DNA of 64,000 nucleotides from Sphingomonas paeninsulae (GTDB lineage Bacteria; Pseudomonadota; Alphaproteobacteria; Sphingomonadales; Sphingomonadaceae): assembly GCF_003660165.1 (NCBI RefSeq), contig NZ_CP032829.1, positions 1,935,001-1,999,000 on the forward strand, given 5' to 3'. Numbering within the stretch: position 1 is the first letter of the stretch; each line of letters starts with the position of its first letter. Shown here piece after piece: positions 38,165 to 46,428 of this stretch. Made by a program: the position numbers and the translations under genes. The notes under the pieces are model-generated. The model searched no databases and was not told the DNA's origin. It saw only the letters and a list, made by a program, of their open reading frames with translations.

Positions 38165-39655
38165 ATGATGGCGACGGCACCTGACCTGATTACACTCGCG
38201 CACGCAGACCGGTTTTTTATCGGGGGCGATTGGGTTGAGGCATCGACAACTGCGCATTTCGATGTCGTCCGACCGGCAGACGAAACGGTCATCGCGCGGA
38301 TCGCTGAAGCCGGAGAGGTTGATGCCGATCGCGCAGTCGCGGCGGCGCGAACTGCGTTCGATACTGGACCATGGCCCCGCATGTCGCCGCAGGAGCGTGC
38401 CGTCTATCTCCAGAAAATCGCGATCGGGCTTTCCGCGCGCAGCGAACAGCTTGCCCATATCTGGACGAACCAGATGGGGGTTCTTCACCGCATCGCACAG
38501 ACCAGCGCGGCGGGGGCGAGCGGCTTCTTCCATTATTACGCATCGCTCGCCGACACATTCCCCTTTGTCGAACGCCATCAGCCAATCGACGGCATCGGCG
38601 TAGGGCTGCTCGCACGGGAGGCAGTCGGCGTCGTGCTCGCCATCGTTCCGTGGAACGCACCGTTGATGCTCGCCGCGCTAAAGGTTGCGCCAGCCCTGCT
38701 GGCAGGTTGCTCGGTCGTTCTAAAGGCTTCACCCGAAGCGCCGCTCGACGCTTATGTGCTGGCCGAAGTGGCACAGGAAGCAGGATTGCCCGCAGGCGTC
38801 CTCAACGTCGTGACTGCGGATCGTGCAGTCTCGGAACGGATGGTCCGCGACCCGCGCGTGGATAAGGTCAGCTTCACCGGGTCGAGCGCGGCGGGTCGGC
38901 GTATCGCATCGATTTGTGGCGAGCGGATCGCACGCTGTACGCTGGAACTCGGTGGCAAATCTGCGGCGATCGTACTGAACGATTACGACGCCCAGAAACT
39001 GGCCGAAACGCTGGCGCAATCGACCGCGATGATGTCGGGTCAGGTCTGGGCGGCGCTCACCCGGATCGTCGTGCCCCGCGCGCGCCATGCCGAAATCACC
39101 GAGGCTCTCGGGGCCGCTTTCGCTGCACTCAAAGTCGGCGATCCCTATGACGACGCCAGCCATTTGGGTCCGCTCGCGATGGGTCGCCAATATGACCGCG
39201 TGCGCGACTATGTTGCGCAGGGTCAGGCCGAGGGCGCAACGTTGGTGTGCGGTGGTTCGCGGCCCAAGGAATTCGATCGCGGTTTCTACATGGCGCCCAC
39301 GGTGCTGGGAAATGTCCACAACGGCATGATCGTGGCGCGTGAGGAGATTTTCGGCCCGGTCGTGAGCGTAATCCCCGTCGCTGACGAGGCGGAGGCGATC
39401 GCGGTCGCCAATGACAGCGACTTCGGCCTGAACGGGGCCGTGTTCACCGATGACGTCGATCGCGCATATCGTGTCGCCCGCGCAATGCGGACGGGAACGG
39501 TCGGGCATAATGCTTTCCGTGCCGATTTCATGATCGGCTTTGGCGGGTTCAAACAATCCGGACTCGGTCGCGAAGGCGGGCGTGATGGCCTGCTGCCCTA
39601 TCTGGAGTCCAAGACGATTCTGCTGGCGGGGGAGCCTGCGACGCTGGCGCTCTGA
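38165..39655 (+). CDS. Aldehyde dehydrogenase family protein with Trp at the catalytic Cys position
   Basis: 496 residues with the full NAD-dependent aldehyde dehydrogenase fold: WNAPLMLAALKVAPALLAGCSVVLKAS, FTGSSAAGRRI, and general-base E261 in LELGGKSA. Thirty-four residues on, where Cys should be, the sequence reads SGQVWAALTR: W295, codon TGG at 39047-39049. Without the thiol, normal aldehyde oxidation is not expected. A TGC/TGT to TGG change or a base error would explain it; a new function is less likely. ATG 38165 and 38168 are both possible, the second with better spacing from AGGAG. Confidence 0.9.
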   Translation: MMATAPDLITLAHADRFFIGGDWVEASTTAHFDVVRPADETVIARIAEAGEVDADRAVAAARTAFDTGPWPRMSPQERAVYLQKIAIGLSARSEQLAHIWTNQMGVLHRIAQTSAAGASGFFHYYASLADTFPFVERHQPIDGIGVGLLAREAVGVVLAIVPWNAPLMLAALKVAPALLAGCSVVLKASPEAPLDAYVLAEVAQEAGLPAGVLNVVTADRAVSERMVRDPRVDKVSFTGSSAAGRRIASICGERIARCTLELGGKSAAIVLNDYDAQKLAETLAQSTAMMSGQVWAALTRIVVPRARHAEITEALGAAFAALKVGDPYDDASHLGPLAMGRQYDRVRDYVAQGQAEGATLVCGGSRPKEFDRGFYMAPTVLGNVHNGMIVAREEIFGPVVSVIPVADEAEAIAVANDSDFGLNGAVFTDDVDRAYRVARAMRTGTVGHNAFRADFMIGFGGFKQSGLGREGGRDGLLPYLESKTILLAGEPATLAL

Positions 39656-39707
39656 GATCACTGTCGGGTTTCGCCGCGTGCAAACTGCCGCGACCGCCAT
39701 TGACGCG

Positions 39708-39737
39708 GCTCCCGCCAAAACGGTTTAAGGCGGGGGC
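39708..39737. terminator. Possible hairpin terminator
   Basis: GCTCCCGCC and GGCGGGGGC (nine pairs, one G-T) around a 12-base loop, after the aldehyde dehydrogenase and just before tetR. No T-run follows. Confidence 0.35.
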
Positions 39738-39761
39738 CCAAGGCGGGCAGGGAGAATGGCG

Positions 39762-40430
39762 ATGGCGGATCATAGCGCAGTAACAGAGGATGGCGGTTCG
39801 CGTCGCGCACGTAACAAGGCGCGAACGACGGGTGCCATTCTTGACGCTGCAAAACGCTGTATTGCGGAAGGGGGCGTTCAGGCCACGACCATGGACCAGA
39901 TTGCAGCCGTTGCCGATGTTTCCCGCGCCACATTGTTCAACTATTTCGCCAGCAAGGCCGACATCATCGATGTTCTGGTCGCGGAAAATGAAGCCGGCTT
40001 CTACATTGCCATCGACGCCTGGCGAGGTGCCGGCGGCCTGACTGCGGGCGAACGCCTTCTCGGAATCTTTACGGCAACTGCGCATTACCTGCGGCGAGCC
40101 TCCCCGATCGAACGCGTGCTCGTTGGCGTGTCTTGGCTCAACTGGAACGAACTGACCGGCATCGCCCGGATCGAACGACTGATTCAGGCATTCGGCGGCC
40201 TGCTGGAAGACGGACGTCACCGGGGTGAAATCGCAGTTTTCGTGGATCTAAGAGCCGCCGCAGAGATCATCTGTAACACTTATATGGGCGTCATACATGC
40301 CTGGCGGATGGACCCGGATTATCCGGCTTCGATACGCCTCGATGCTGCTGCCCGTCTGTTGGCGACGATGATTATGCCAACAGCATCGCTGCCGGAAAAG
40401 CCACCCAAACCACCTCATCCAAATCTTTAG
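39762..40430 (+). CDS. TetR-family regulator
   Basis: About 222 residues. The helix-turn-helix occupies ~residues 20-65, with ILDAAKRCIAEGGVQATTMDQIAAVADVSRATLFNYFASK, here noted for its A-T-L-F-N-Y-F recognition-helix end. ATG 39756 is directly against GGGAGA, so ATG 39762 is preferred. The C-terminal domain (ERVLVGVSWLNWNELTG) should bind an island metabolite, perhaps an acyl-CoA. It precedes the acyl-CoA ligase, and a perfect palindrome lies between them. Confidence 0.9.
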   Translation: MADHSAVTEDGGSRRARNKARTTGAILDAAKRCIAEGGVQATTMDQIAAVADVSRATLFNYFASKADIIDVLVAENEAGFYIAIDAWRGAGGLTAGERLLGIFTATAHYLRRASPIERVLVGVSWLNWNELTGIARIERLIQAFGGLLEDGRHRGEIAVFVDLRAAAEIICNTYMGVIHAWRMDPDYPASIRLDAAARLLATMIMPTASLPEKPPKPPHPNL

Positions 40431-40443
40431 CAATAAAAGATTG

Positions 40444-40453
40444 GACTATAGTC
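40444..40453. promoter_or_regulatory. Perfect palindrome between tetR and the acyl-CoA ligase
   Basis: GACTATAGTC within an AT-rich stretch, 37 bases before the ligase start. It is a likely operator for the neighbouring TetR protein. Confidence 0.45.
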
Positions 40454-40489
40454 TAAGTTTATAATAAAGTCTTTAACAAGGAGAGTCGA

Positions 40490-42142
40490 ATGGCGGAATC
40501 CGATCAGGATGCAGTGGCTTTGTTGACTCGTGCGGGTGGCCCGTTCGAGCTTCTGGACGTCGCGGTCGGTGGGGTTCCCATGCGTGGTTTCCGTCGCGCC
40601 GAAGCCGGTCTGGCATCACTCTTTGCGAACCTTCAGCTTCACGCCGAAAAAACCTTTATAATCGAGGGCGATCGCAGCCTGACATACGCCGAGTTTTCGG
40701 CGGCGGCCGCTCGCCTTGCTGCCGACCTCTCCGGGCGGGGTGTCATACCCGGCGAACGGGTTGCACTGGCTATGCGGAATTGTGCCGAATGGATGGTTGG
40801 CTTCACTGCAATCGTCGCCTGCGGAGCGGTCCCTGCACTCGTCAACAGTCGTGGATCTGCGAAAGAAATGGCGGACGCGATCGATCTGGTCGGGGCGACT
40901 CTTGTTCTGGCAGACGATCGTCGCGCGGCGATGCTGGCTGATGCCGGTGTCCCCCTGCTGGTGCCTGTTCTCGATGTTTCCACGGGCGGCCCGGCCCTGC
41001 CAATGCCAACCTCACGACCGGACGATCCGGCGATGATCCTGTTCACATCGGGAACGACCGGCCGCGCAAAGGGTGCGACGCTGACGCATCGGGCGGCAAT
41101 GACCGGACTGTTGTTGACGCAGATGGCGGGTGCCATGATCGGGATCAGGATGATGGGTGCGGCGGCATTGGCCGGGCCACGGCCTCAATCGGTCACGCTC
41201 CTCGCCTTTCCGCTGTTCCATGTCAGCGGCTGCCATTCGATATTTCTGGCTGGGATCGCCTCTGGCGGTCGGGTCGTGATCGCGCCGAAATGGGATGCGC
41301 AAACCATATTGCGCCTTATCGAACGTGAAGGGGTGACCAACTTTTCGGGTTCGCCAACGATGGTTTGGGACTTGATTCAATCTCGCGAGGCGGTGGGTGC
41401 AGACCTGTCGTCGCTGGTGTCTGTCTCGACCGGTGGACAGGCTCAGCCGGTCAACCTGCTCGATGCAGTCGTGTCGGCATTTCCGCGCGCCGTCGTCGGC
41501 ACCGGTTTCGGCTCGACCGAAACTTCGGGCGCCATCGCAATGCATACCGGCGCCGATTATCTCAGCCACCCCAGGGCTGCGGGTCGGATACTGCCCCTCG
41601 CCGAAATCCGCATCCGCGATGCCGAAGGCGTTGAAGTGCCTGCGGGAACGGCGGGCGAGATCGTGGTGCGTGGGCCGATGGTCATGGCCGGTTACTGGAA
41701 TGATGCTCAGGCCACCGAACACGCCTTGCGCGACGGGTGGTTCCACACCGGCGATGTCGGAATGCTGGATGTGAACGGCAACCTCACGATCCTCGATCGG
41801 ATGACCGACATGGTTATATCCGGTGGCGAAAATATTTACTGCGCCGAGGTTGAGGCCGCCTTGCAACAGCATGACGGGATCATCGAAGCGGCGGCGTTCG
41901 GCGTTCCCGACGATCGGATGGGCGAACGTTTGGTCGCGGTGGTACGGCGATCGGACGGCGCGCCCTTTGATGAGCGCGAGTTGCGCTCGCACCTCGGCAT
42001 CGGTCTGGCGGGCTATAAGCATCCGACCGAAATCCTTCTTTCTGAAGAAGCCCTGCCGCGCAACGCGGTCGGCAAAGTCGATAAACGAGCGCTTCGCGCG
42101 CGCCATGCACATGACAGGAGCACATCTTATGCGGCCACGTAA
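40490..42142 (+). CDS. AMP-forming acyl-CoA ligase
   Basis: 550 residues, ANL superfamily. The P-loop is ILFTSGTTGRAKG at ~185, followed by GTGFGSTETSG (A4/A5), WFHTGDVGMLD (A7), ISGGENIYCAEVE and the C-terminal Lys in NAVGKVDKR. It activates a carboxylic acid with ATP and joins it to CoA. AAGGAGAG gives a strong ribosome site. It starts a plus-strand run of ligase, amidohydrolase, Rieske oxygenase and two acyl-CoA dehydrogenases, fitting beta-oxidation of a side chain or ring-derived acid. Confidence 0.95.
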   Translation: MAESDQDAVALLTRAGGPFELLDVAVGGVPMRGFRRAEAGLASLFANLQLHAEKTFIIEGDRSLTYAEFSAAAARLAADLSGRGVIPGERVALAMRNCAEWMVGFTAIVACGAVPALVNSRGSAKEMADAIDLVGATLVLADDRRAAMLADAGVPLLVPVLDVSTGGPALPMPTSRPDDPAMILFTSGTTGRAKGATLTHRAAMTGLLLTQMAGAMIGIRMMGAAALAGPRPQSVTLLAFPLFHVSGCHSIFLAGIASGGRVVIAPKWDAQTILRLIEREGVTNFSGSPTMVWDLIQSREAVGADLSSLVSVSTGGQAQPVNLLDAVVSAFPRAVVGTGFGSTETSGAIAMHTGADYLSHPRAAGRILPLAEIRIRDAEGVEVPAGTAGEIVVRGPMVMAGYWNDAQATEHALRDGWFHTGDVGMLDVNGNLTILDRMTDMVISGGENIYCAEVEAALQQHDGIIEAAAFGVPDDRMGERLVAVVRRSDGAPFDERELRSHLGIGLAGYKHPTEILLSEEALPRNAVGKVDKRALRARHAHDRSTSYAAT

Positions 42143-42998
42143 TATTCCCGTGATCGATACGTTGCTTGGAATTCCGAGCGGCGAGGACCGGTCGGACTGG
42201 TTTGCCGCTTTCAAGCCATTGCTGATGGATGAGCAAAGCCTGTCGCAGTTCGCAATGCCCGCGCAATATATGTTCAAGGACATTCCGACCGGGGCAGGGG
42301 TCAGTGATTATGTCGCATGGACCGTGGCGGAAATGGACAAACACGGCATAGAGCGCGCGATGGTGGGCTATTATGAAGGGTCCGAAACCGCGATTGCGGC
42401 GCGTGACCGTTTCCCGGATCGGTTCATATTCGACATGCCAGCCGATCCCAATCGTGGAATGGAAACGATTCGTGCCATCCGGCGTGCCCATGCCGAATTC
42501 GGGATCAAGGCGGTCAGCGTTTTCCCTTGTGGATGTGTGCCGCAGGTGCCGATCAACGATAAGAAAATGTACCCGATTTATGCGACCTGCGTAGAACTCG
42601 ACATCGCGGTTGCCATCAATGTCGGTGTGCCGGGGCCGCGCGTGCCGATGGCACCACAGCATTGCGAACTGGTTGACGAGGTTTGCTGGTTCTTCCCCGA
42701 GCTGCGCTTTGTCATGCGTCACGGTGCGGAGCCGTGGGAGGCGTTGGCGGTAAAGCTGATGCTCAAATATCCGAACCTCTATTATTCGACGAGTGCATTT
42801 TCGCCCAAGCATTATCCAAAGGCGATCATTGATTATGCGAACACCAGGGGCGCTGACAAAATCATTTATGCCGGATATTTTCCGATGGGTCTGAGCCTCG
42901 AACGGATATTCAGCGAACTCGACCAGGTGCCGTTCAAGGACGAGGTCTGGCCCAAATTCCTGCGCGAAAATGCGCGCCGTGCCTTTAAGATCGACTGA
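42129..42998 (+). CDS. Amidohydrolase-2 family protein without the usual N-terminal HxH
   Basis: 289 residues from ATG 42129, with AGGAGC upstream and a 14-base overlap with the ligase. It has the barrel fold of ACMSD/decarboxylase-like amidohydrolases (FDMPADPNRGMETIRAIRRAH, GIKAVSVFPCG, FVMRHGAEPWEALA, IIYAGYFPMGLSLERIF). The first strand reads VIDTLLGIP, where most family members have a DxHxH zinc motif. It could therefore have altered metal binding. Likely roles are decarboxylation or hydrolysis of a CoA-linked or free acid; the substrate is unknown. Confidence 0.82.
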   Translation: MRPRNIPVIDTLLGIPSGEDRSDWFAAFKPLLMDEQSLSQFAMPAQYMFKDIPTGAGVSDYVAWTVAEMDKHGIERAMVGYYEGSETAIAARDRFPDRFIFDMPADPNRGMETIRAIRRAHAEFGIKAVSVFPCGCVPQVPINDKKMYPIYATCVELDIAVAINVGVPGPRVPMAPQHCELVDEVCWFFPELRFVMRHGAEPWEALAVKLMLKYPNLYYSTSAFSPKHYPKAIIDYANTRGADKIIYAGYFPMGLSLERIFSELDQVPFKDEVWPKFLRENARRAFKID

Positions 42999-43009
42999 AA
43001 GGACTGACC

Positions 43010-44125
43010 GTGAGCGATATTGATTCCAAACTGGCGGCATCCACCGATGCGCGCACCGCGCCAGTCGCGGTGCAACAAGTATTGTCCCAGCTAAAAGGTG
43101 AAGAGCTGAAGACGTGGCGCGTGGCCGAAGTACGCAACCGCCCGAGCGCAGATGAACGCGGTATCGACCTGCCGTTCCCGCTGGGCTGGTTTGCAATTGG
43201 CTATGTTGACGAGCTTCCCGTCGGAGAAGCGCGTCCGATCCGATATTTCGGGCGCGAACTGGTCATGTGGCGTGGCGAGGACGGACAGGTGCGGGTGCTC
43301 GATGCTTATTGTCGCCATCTGGGTGCACATATGGGCCATGGCGGACGTGTCGTCGGAAATCTGATCGAATGTCCGTTTCATGCGTGGCGTTACGATGGTG
43401 AAGGCATCGTGCGGGAAATCCCCTACGCCCGCGCCATTCCGCCTCAGGTGAAACGTCCCTGCGCGCATCAATGGGTCGTGGAAGAAGCAAACGGTCTCAT
43501 CTGGACATGGTATCACCCATTTGGCGAGAAGCCGCAGTGGGCGCTGGAGCATTACCCGGAAACCAGCAACCCTGAATGGACGCCATATCAGCGCTACGAA
43601 TGGTTCGTTTATGCACCGCTTCAGTCGATGGCGGAAAACGGTGTGGATTCCGCGCATTTCCAGTTCGTGCACGGCACTGCCGGTTTCCCCGACGCAGAGA
43701 TTTTTTGGGACGGTCATCGCCGCTCCGGCGTCGTAAGCGCAAAGATGGGAACGCCCACGGGGGAGGTCGATGGCCGGATTGTCAGTGGGCAAAACGGAGC
43801 GGGACAATCCTATACGCGCTTCGAGGGGATTTCGGAGACGCTGCTTGTCGCGGCGATCACGCCGATCGATCGCGACCGGGTCCATGCGCGCTTTGCCTTT
43901 ACTCAGCCTCGCGCTGAGGCAGAGGGACCGGGGGCTGGCCTCGCCCGCGCCCTGATCCGTGATATCTGTAAACAGTTCGATCAGGACAAGGTGATCTGGG
44001 ATCGTCAGGCCTATCTGGCAAAAGCGATCATCTGTGACGGCGACGGCCCGATTATTCGTTACCGCCGCTATTACGAACAATTCTACGCTGAGCGCGCACC
44101 GGTGCCCGCTGCAGCTCTCGCCTGA
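43010..44125 (+). CDS. Rieske non-heme iron oxygenase, KshA-like
   Basis: 371 residues from GTG 43010 (AAGGA upstream). The Rieske cluster ligands are C101-x-H103 and C121-x2-H124. The mononuclear iron site is N210-x2-D213-x2-H216-x4-H221. Size and spacing resemble the oxygenase of 3-ketosteroid 9-alpha-hydroxylase more than ring-hydroxylating dioxygenase large subunits. It needs an electron-donating reductase, and none is in view. With the KstD-like protein it could open a steroid-like B ring (inference). Confidence 0.9.
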   Translation: MSDIDSKLAASTDARTAPVAVQQVLSQLKGEELKTWRVAEVRNRPSADERGIDLPFPLGWFAIGYVDELPVGEARPIRYFGRELVMWRGEDGQVRVLDAYCRHLGAHMGHGGRVVGNLIECPFHAWRYDGEGIVREIPYARAIPPQVKRPCAHQWVVEEANGLIWTWYHPFGEKPQWALEHYPETSNPEWTPYQRYEWFVYAPLQSMAENGVDSAHFQFVHGTAGFPDAEIFWDGHRRSGVVSAKMGTPTGEVDGRIVSGQNGAGQSYTRFEGISETLLVAAITPIDRDRVHARFAFTQPRAEAEGPGAGLARALIRDICKQFDQDKVIWDRQAYLAKAIICDGDGPIIRYRRYYEQFYAERAPVPAAALA

Positions 44126-44144
44126 TCCATAGCAAGGCCCCATC

Positions 44145-45215
44145 ATGCAATTTGCGCTGACCGCAGAGCAACAACTCGTGTCCGAAAGCGCGCGTGCTCT
44201 TTTTACCGATCTGGCACCCACGCGGCGCACTACGATCGCATCGGCTGACGGGTTTGACCGTGGGCAGTGGACGACCGTGGCGGAAACGATGGGGTTCGGT
44301 GGGATCGCGACCGGGGAACGCTTTGGCGGGTCGGGGATGGGGTCGGTGGAACTGGCGCTCATCATGATAGAGATGGGCCGCACCCTGCATCCGTCGCCCT
44401 TCCTGTCCAGCGTGGGGACGGCCTTGCCGCTCATCAGCCTCACGGCGGACGAAACTCAGGCAGCACGGCTGATCCCCGCCATCGCGCGCGGAGAGGTTAT
44501 CGCGGCGGCGTTGCTCGCTGACGACGTGACGATCGAGCCAGTCGCTGGTGGCTTCCGGTTGCGTGGCAGCGGTCTCGTGCCGTTCGGTCATGCAGCGGAC
44601 TTGTTCGTCATCGCGGTCGATGGGCGTCTGGCAGTAATCAAATCCGACGCGGCTGGTGTTGAAACCACCCGCCACACGACAATGGATGAAACCCGCCCCC
44701 TCTCGACGCTTCGGCTGGACGTCGTCGTTCCGGAAACCGACGTGCTCGGCGGCGGGAACATCGAACGCGGGGTCGACCTTGCCCGCGTCGCACTCGCCGC
44801 CGAATGTGTCGGGGGTGCGGACGCCGTTCTCGACCTGACCGTGGATTATGCAAAACAGCGTATCCAGTTCGGCCGGCCGATCGGCAGCTTTCAGGCGATT
44901 AAACACCGCCTCGCCGATATGATGATCGCCGTCGAAGCAGCGCGCACCGCAGTCTATTACGCCGCCGCCGCCGCGGACGAGGGCGACCTCGCCTTTGCCG
45001 AAGCCGCCGCGATTGCTCACTCGACCGCGATCGAGGCGTTCACGATGTGCGCGGGCAACGCGATCCAGCTTCACGGTGGCATCGGCTTCACATGGGAGCA
45101 TGACGCGCATCTGTTCTTCAAACGCGCACGCAGCGCGGCAACATTGCTCGGCACGTCCGCCCAGTCGCATGAGCGGCTGGCGCAGTTGATCGGCCTCGAC
45201 ACGGTGGAGAACTAA
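44145..45215 (+). CDS. Acyl-CoA dehydrogenase subunit, smaller partner
   Basis: 356 residues. The middle beta domain is short and divergent, and the C-terminal helices are normal (QFGRPIGSFQAIKHRLADM, IQLHGGIGFTWEHDAHLFFKRA). It is followed one base later by a second acyl-CoA dehydrogenase. Such side-by-side pairs commonly form alpha2-beta2 enzymes in steroid side-chain beta-oxidation, so this one probably works only with its neighbour (inference). FAD-dependent dehydrogenation of an acyl-CoA is the family reaction. Confidence 0.9.
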   Translation: MQFALTAEQQLVSESARALFTDLAPTRRTTIASADGFDRGQWTTVAETMGFGGIATGERFGGSGMGSVELALIMIEMGRTLHPSPFLSSVGTALPLISLTADETQAARLIPAIARGEVIAAALLADDVTIEPVAGGFRLRGSGLVPFGHAADLFVIAVDGRLAVIKSDAAGVETTRHTTMDETRPLSTLRLDVVVPETDVLGGGNIERGVDLARVALAAECVGGADAVLDLTVDYAKQRIQFGRPIGSFQAIKHRLADMMIAVEAARTAVYYAAAAADEGDLAFAEAAAIAHSTAIEAFTMCAGNAIQLHGGIGFTWEHDAHLFFKRARSAATLLGTSAQSHERLAQLIGLDTVEN

Positions 45216-45216
45216 A

Positions 45217-46395
45217 ATGCGGTTAGGTTTCACACCCGAGCAAGAAGCGTTCCGGCTGGAAGCAGCGGCATGGCTGTCCGCGCAACTCAATGGCCCGTTC
45301 AAGATGCTGCGGGATCTGCGCAGCCAGAGCGCCATGCCGGACGAGCGCCGCGCCTGGGAACGTGCGCTGTTCGATGCGGGCTGGAGTGTCATCGGCTGGC
45401 CCAAAGCACATGGCGGCCGGGGCGCTTCCCTTGCCGAACAGGTTATATTTGCAGAGGAATATGCGCGCGCCGGGGCACCGGGGCGGATGAGCCATATCGG
45501 CATCGAACTGGCCGGGCCGACGCTGATTCACTTTGGATCGCCCGAACAACAGGCCCGCTTCCTGCCCCCCATCTCACGCGGCGACGAATATTGGGCGCAG
45601 GGCTATTCGGAACCGGGCGCAGGTTCCGACCTCGGCAACGTGCGCACCCGCGCGCGGCTCGATGGCGACCAGTGGGTGATCGACGGACAAAAGATCTGGA
45701 CCTCTCTGGCGCAATTCGCCGACTGGATCTTTGTCCTCGTCCGCACTGAAGAGGGCAGCCGCGGCACAAAGGGGCTGTCGTTCCTGCTCGTCCCAATCCG
45801 CCAGCCCGGCATCACCATCCGTCCGATCCGCCAGATGAACGGCCATGCCGAATTTAACGAAACCTTCTTCGACGGCGCACGCACCGATGCGGCCAATGTG
45901 GTCGGCGGCGTCGGCAATGGCTGGCAGGTCGCAATGGGGCTGCTCGCCTTCGAACGCGGCGTATCGACATTGGGCCAGCAGATGGGCTTTGTGGCGGAAT
46001 TCGACCAGATCGTCGCGGCGGCAAAGGCCAACGGAGCCGCGCGCGATCCCCTGATCCGCCAGCGCCTTGCAAAGGCTTATGCCGGTCTGAAGATCATGCG
46101 CTACGCATCGCTGCGCACTCTTTCAGCCGACGAGGGACACAGCCTTTCCCGCGAAGCCTCTACCCATAAAATCTATTGGGCGACCTGGCATCGCGCGCTC
46201 GGCGAGCTGGCGATGGATGTACTGGGGCAGGGGGGTGAGATCGCAGATAGCACTGACTATGCCTTCCCGATGTTGCCCAATTTGTTCCTGTCGAGCCGCG
46301 CGGACACCATCTATGGCGGGACCAACCAGATTCAGCGCAACCTGATCGCCGAACGCGCGCTCGGCCTTCCCCGCGAACCACGCGGGGACCGCTAA
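45217..46395 (+). CDS. Acyl-CoA dehydrogenase subunit, larger partner
   Basis: 392 residues. FAD and substrate loops are GYSEPGAGSDLGNVRTRA and WTSLAQFADW, and the C-terminal motif is IYGGTNQIQRNLIAERALGLP. The Glu used as base by medium-chain enzymes is Gly here (IYGGT); E246 in LAFERGV is the likely base, as in isovaleryl-type and ChsE4-type enzymes. It starts one base after the partner gene. Two hairpins, one of them inside the last codons, close the unit. Confidence 0.92.
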   Translation: MRLGFTPEQEAFRLEAAAWLSAQLNGPFKMLRDLRSQSAMPDERRAWERALFDAGWSVIGWPKAHGGRGASLAEQVIFAEEYARAGAPGRMSHIGIELAGPTLIHFGSPEQQARFLPPISRGDEYWAQGYSEPGAGSDLGNVRTRARLDGDQWVIDGQKIWTSLAQFADWIFVLVRTEEGSRGTKGLSFLLVPIRQPGITIRPIRQMNGHAEFNETFFDGARTDAANVVGGVGNGWQVAMGLLAFERGVSTLGQQMGFVAEFDQIVAAAKANGAARDPLIRQRLAKAYAGLKIMRYASLRTLSADEGHSLSREASTHKIYWATWHRALGELAMDVLGQGGEIADSTDYAFPMLPNLFLSSRADTIYGGTNQIQRNLIAERALGLPREPRGDR

Positions 46396-46419
46396 ACCCC
46401 CGCGAACCTTCGCGGGGGT
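46396..46419. terminator. Bidirectional hairpin terminator
   Basis: ACCCCCGCGAA and TTCGCGGGGGT pair perfectly (11 pairs) around CC, between two convergent acyl-CoA dehydrogenase genes. A very similar hairpin, CCCCGCG/CGCGGGG at 46369-46386, lies directly before it within the coding end of the plus-strand gene. Confidence 0.7.
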
Positions 46420-46428
46420 CGCTAACAA

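Noticed and set aside
41012-43196. Long open frames on the minus strand (423 and 438 residues) opposite the ligase, amidohydrolase and Rieske genes
   Set aside because: They mirror real genes, have no recognisable domain, and are expected from GC-rich codon use.
43091-45503. Minus-strand open frames of 450 and 483 residues opposite the Rieske and acyl-CoA dehydrogenase genes
   Set aside because: Same reason; composition is basic and low in hydrophobic structure, and the plus-strand genes are certain.
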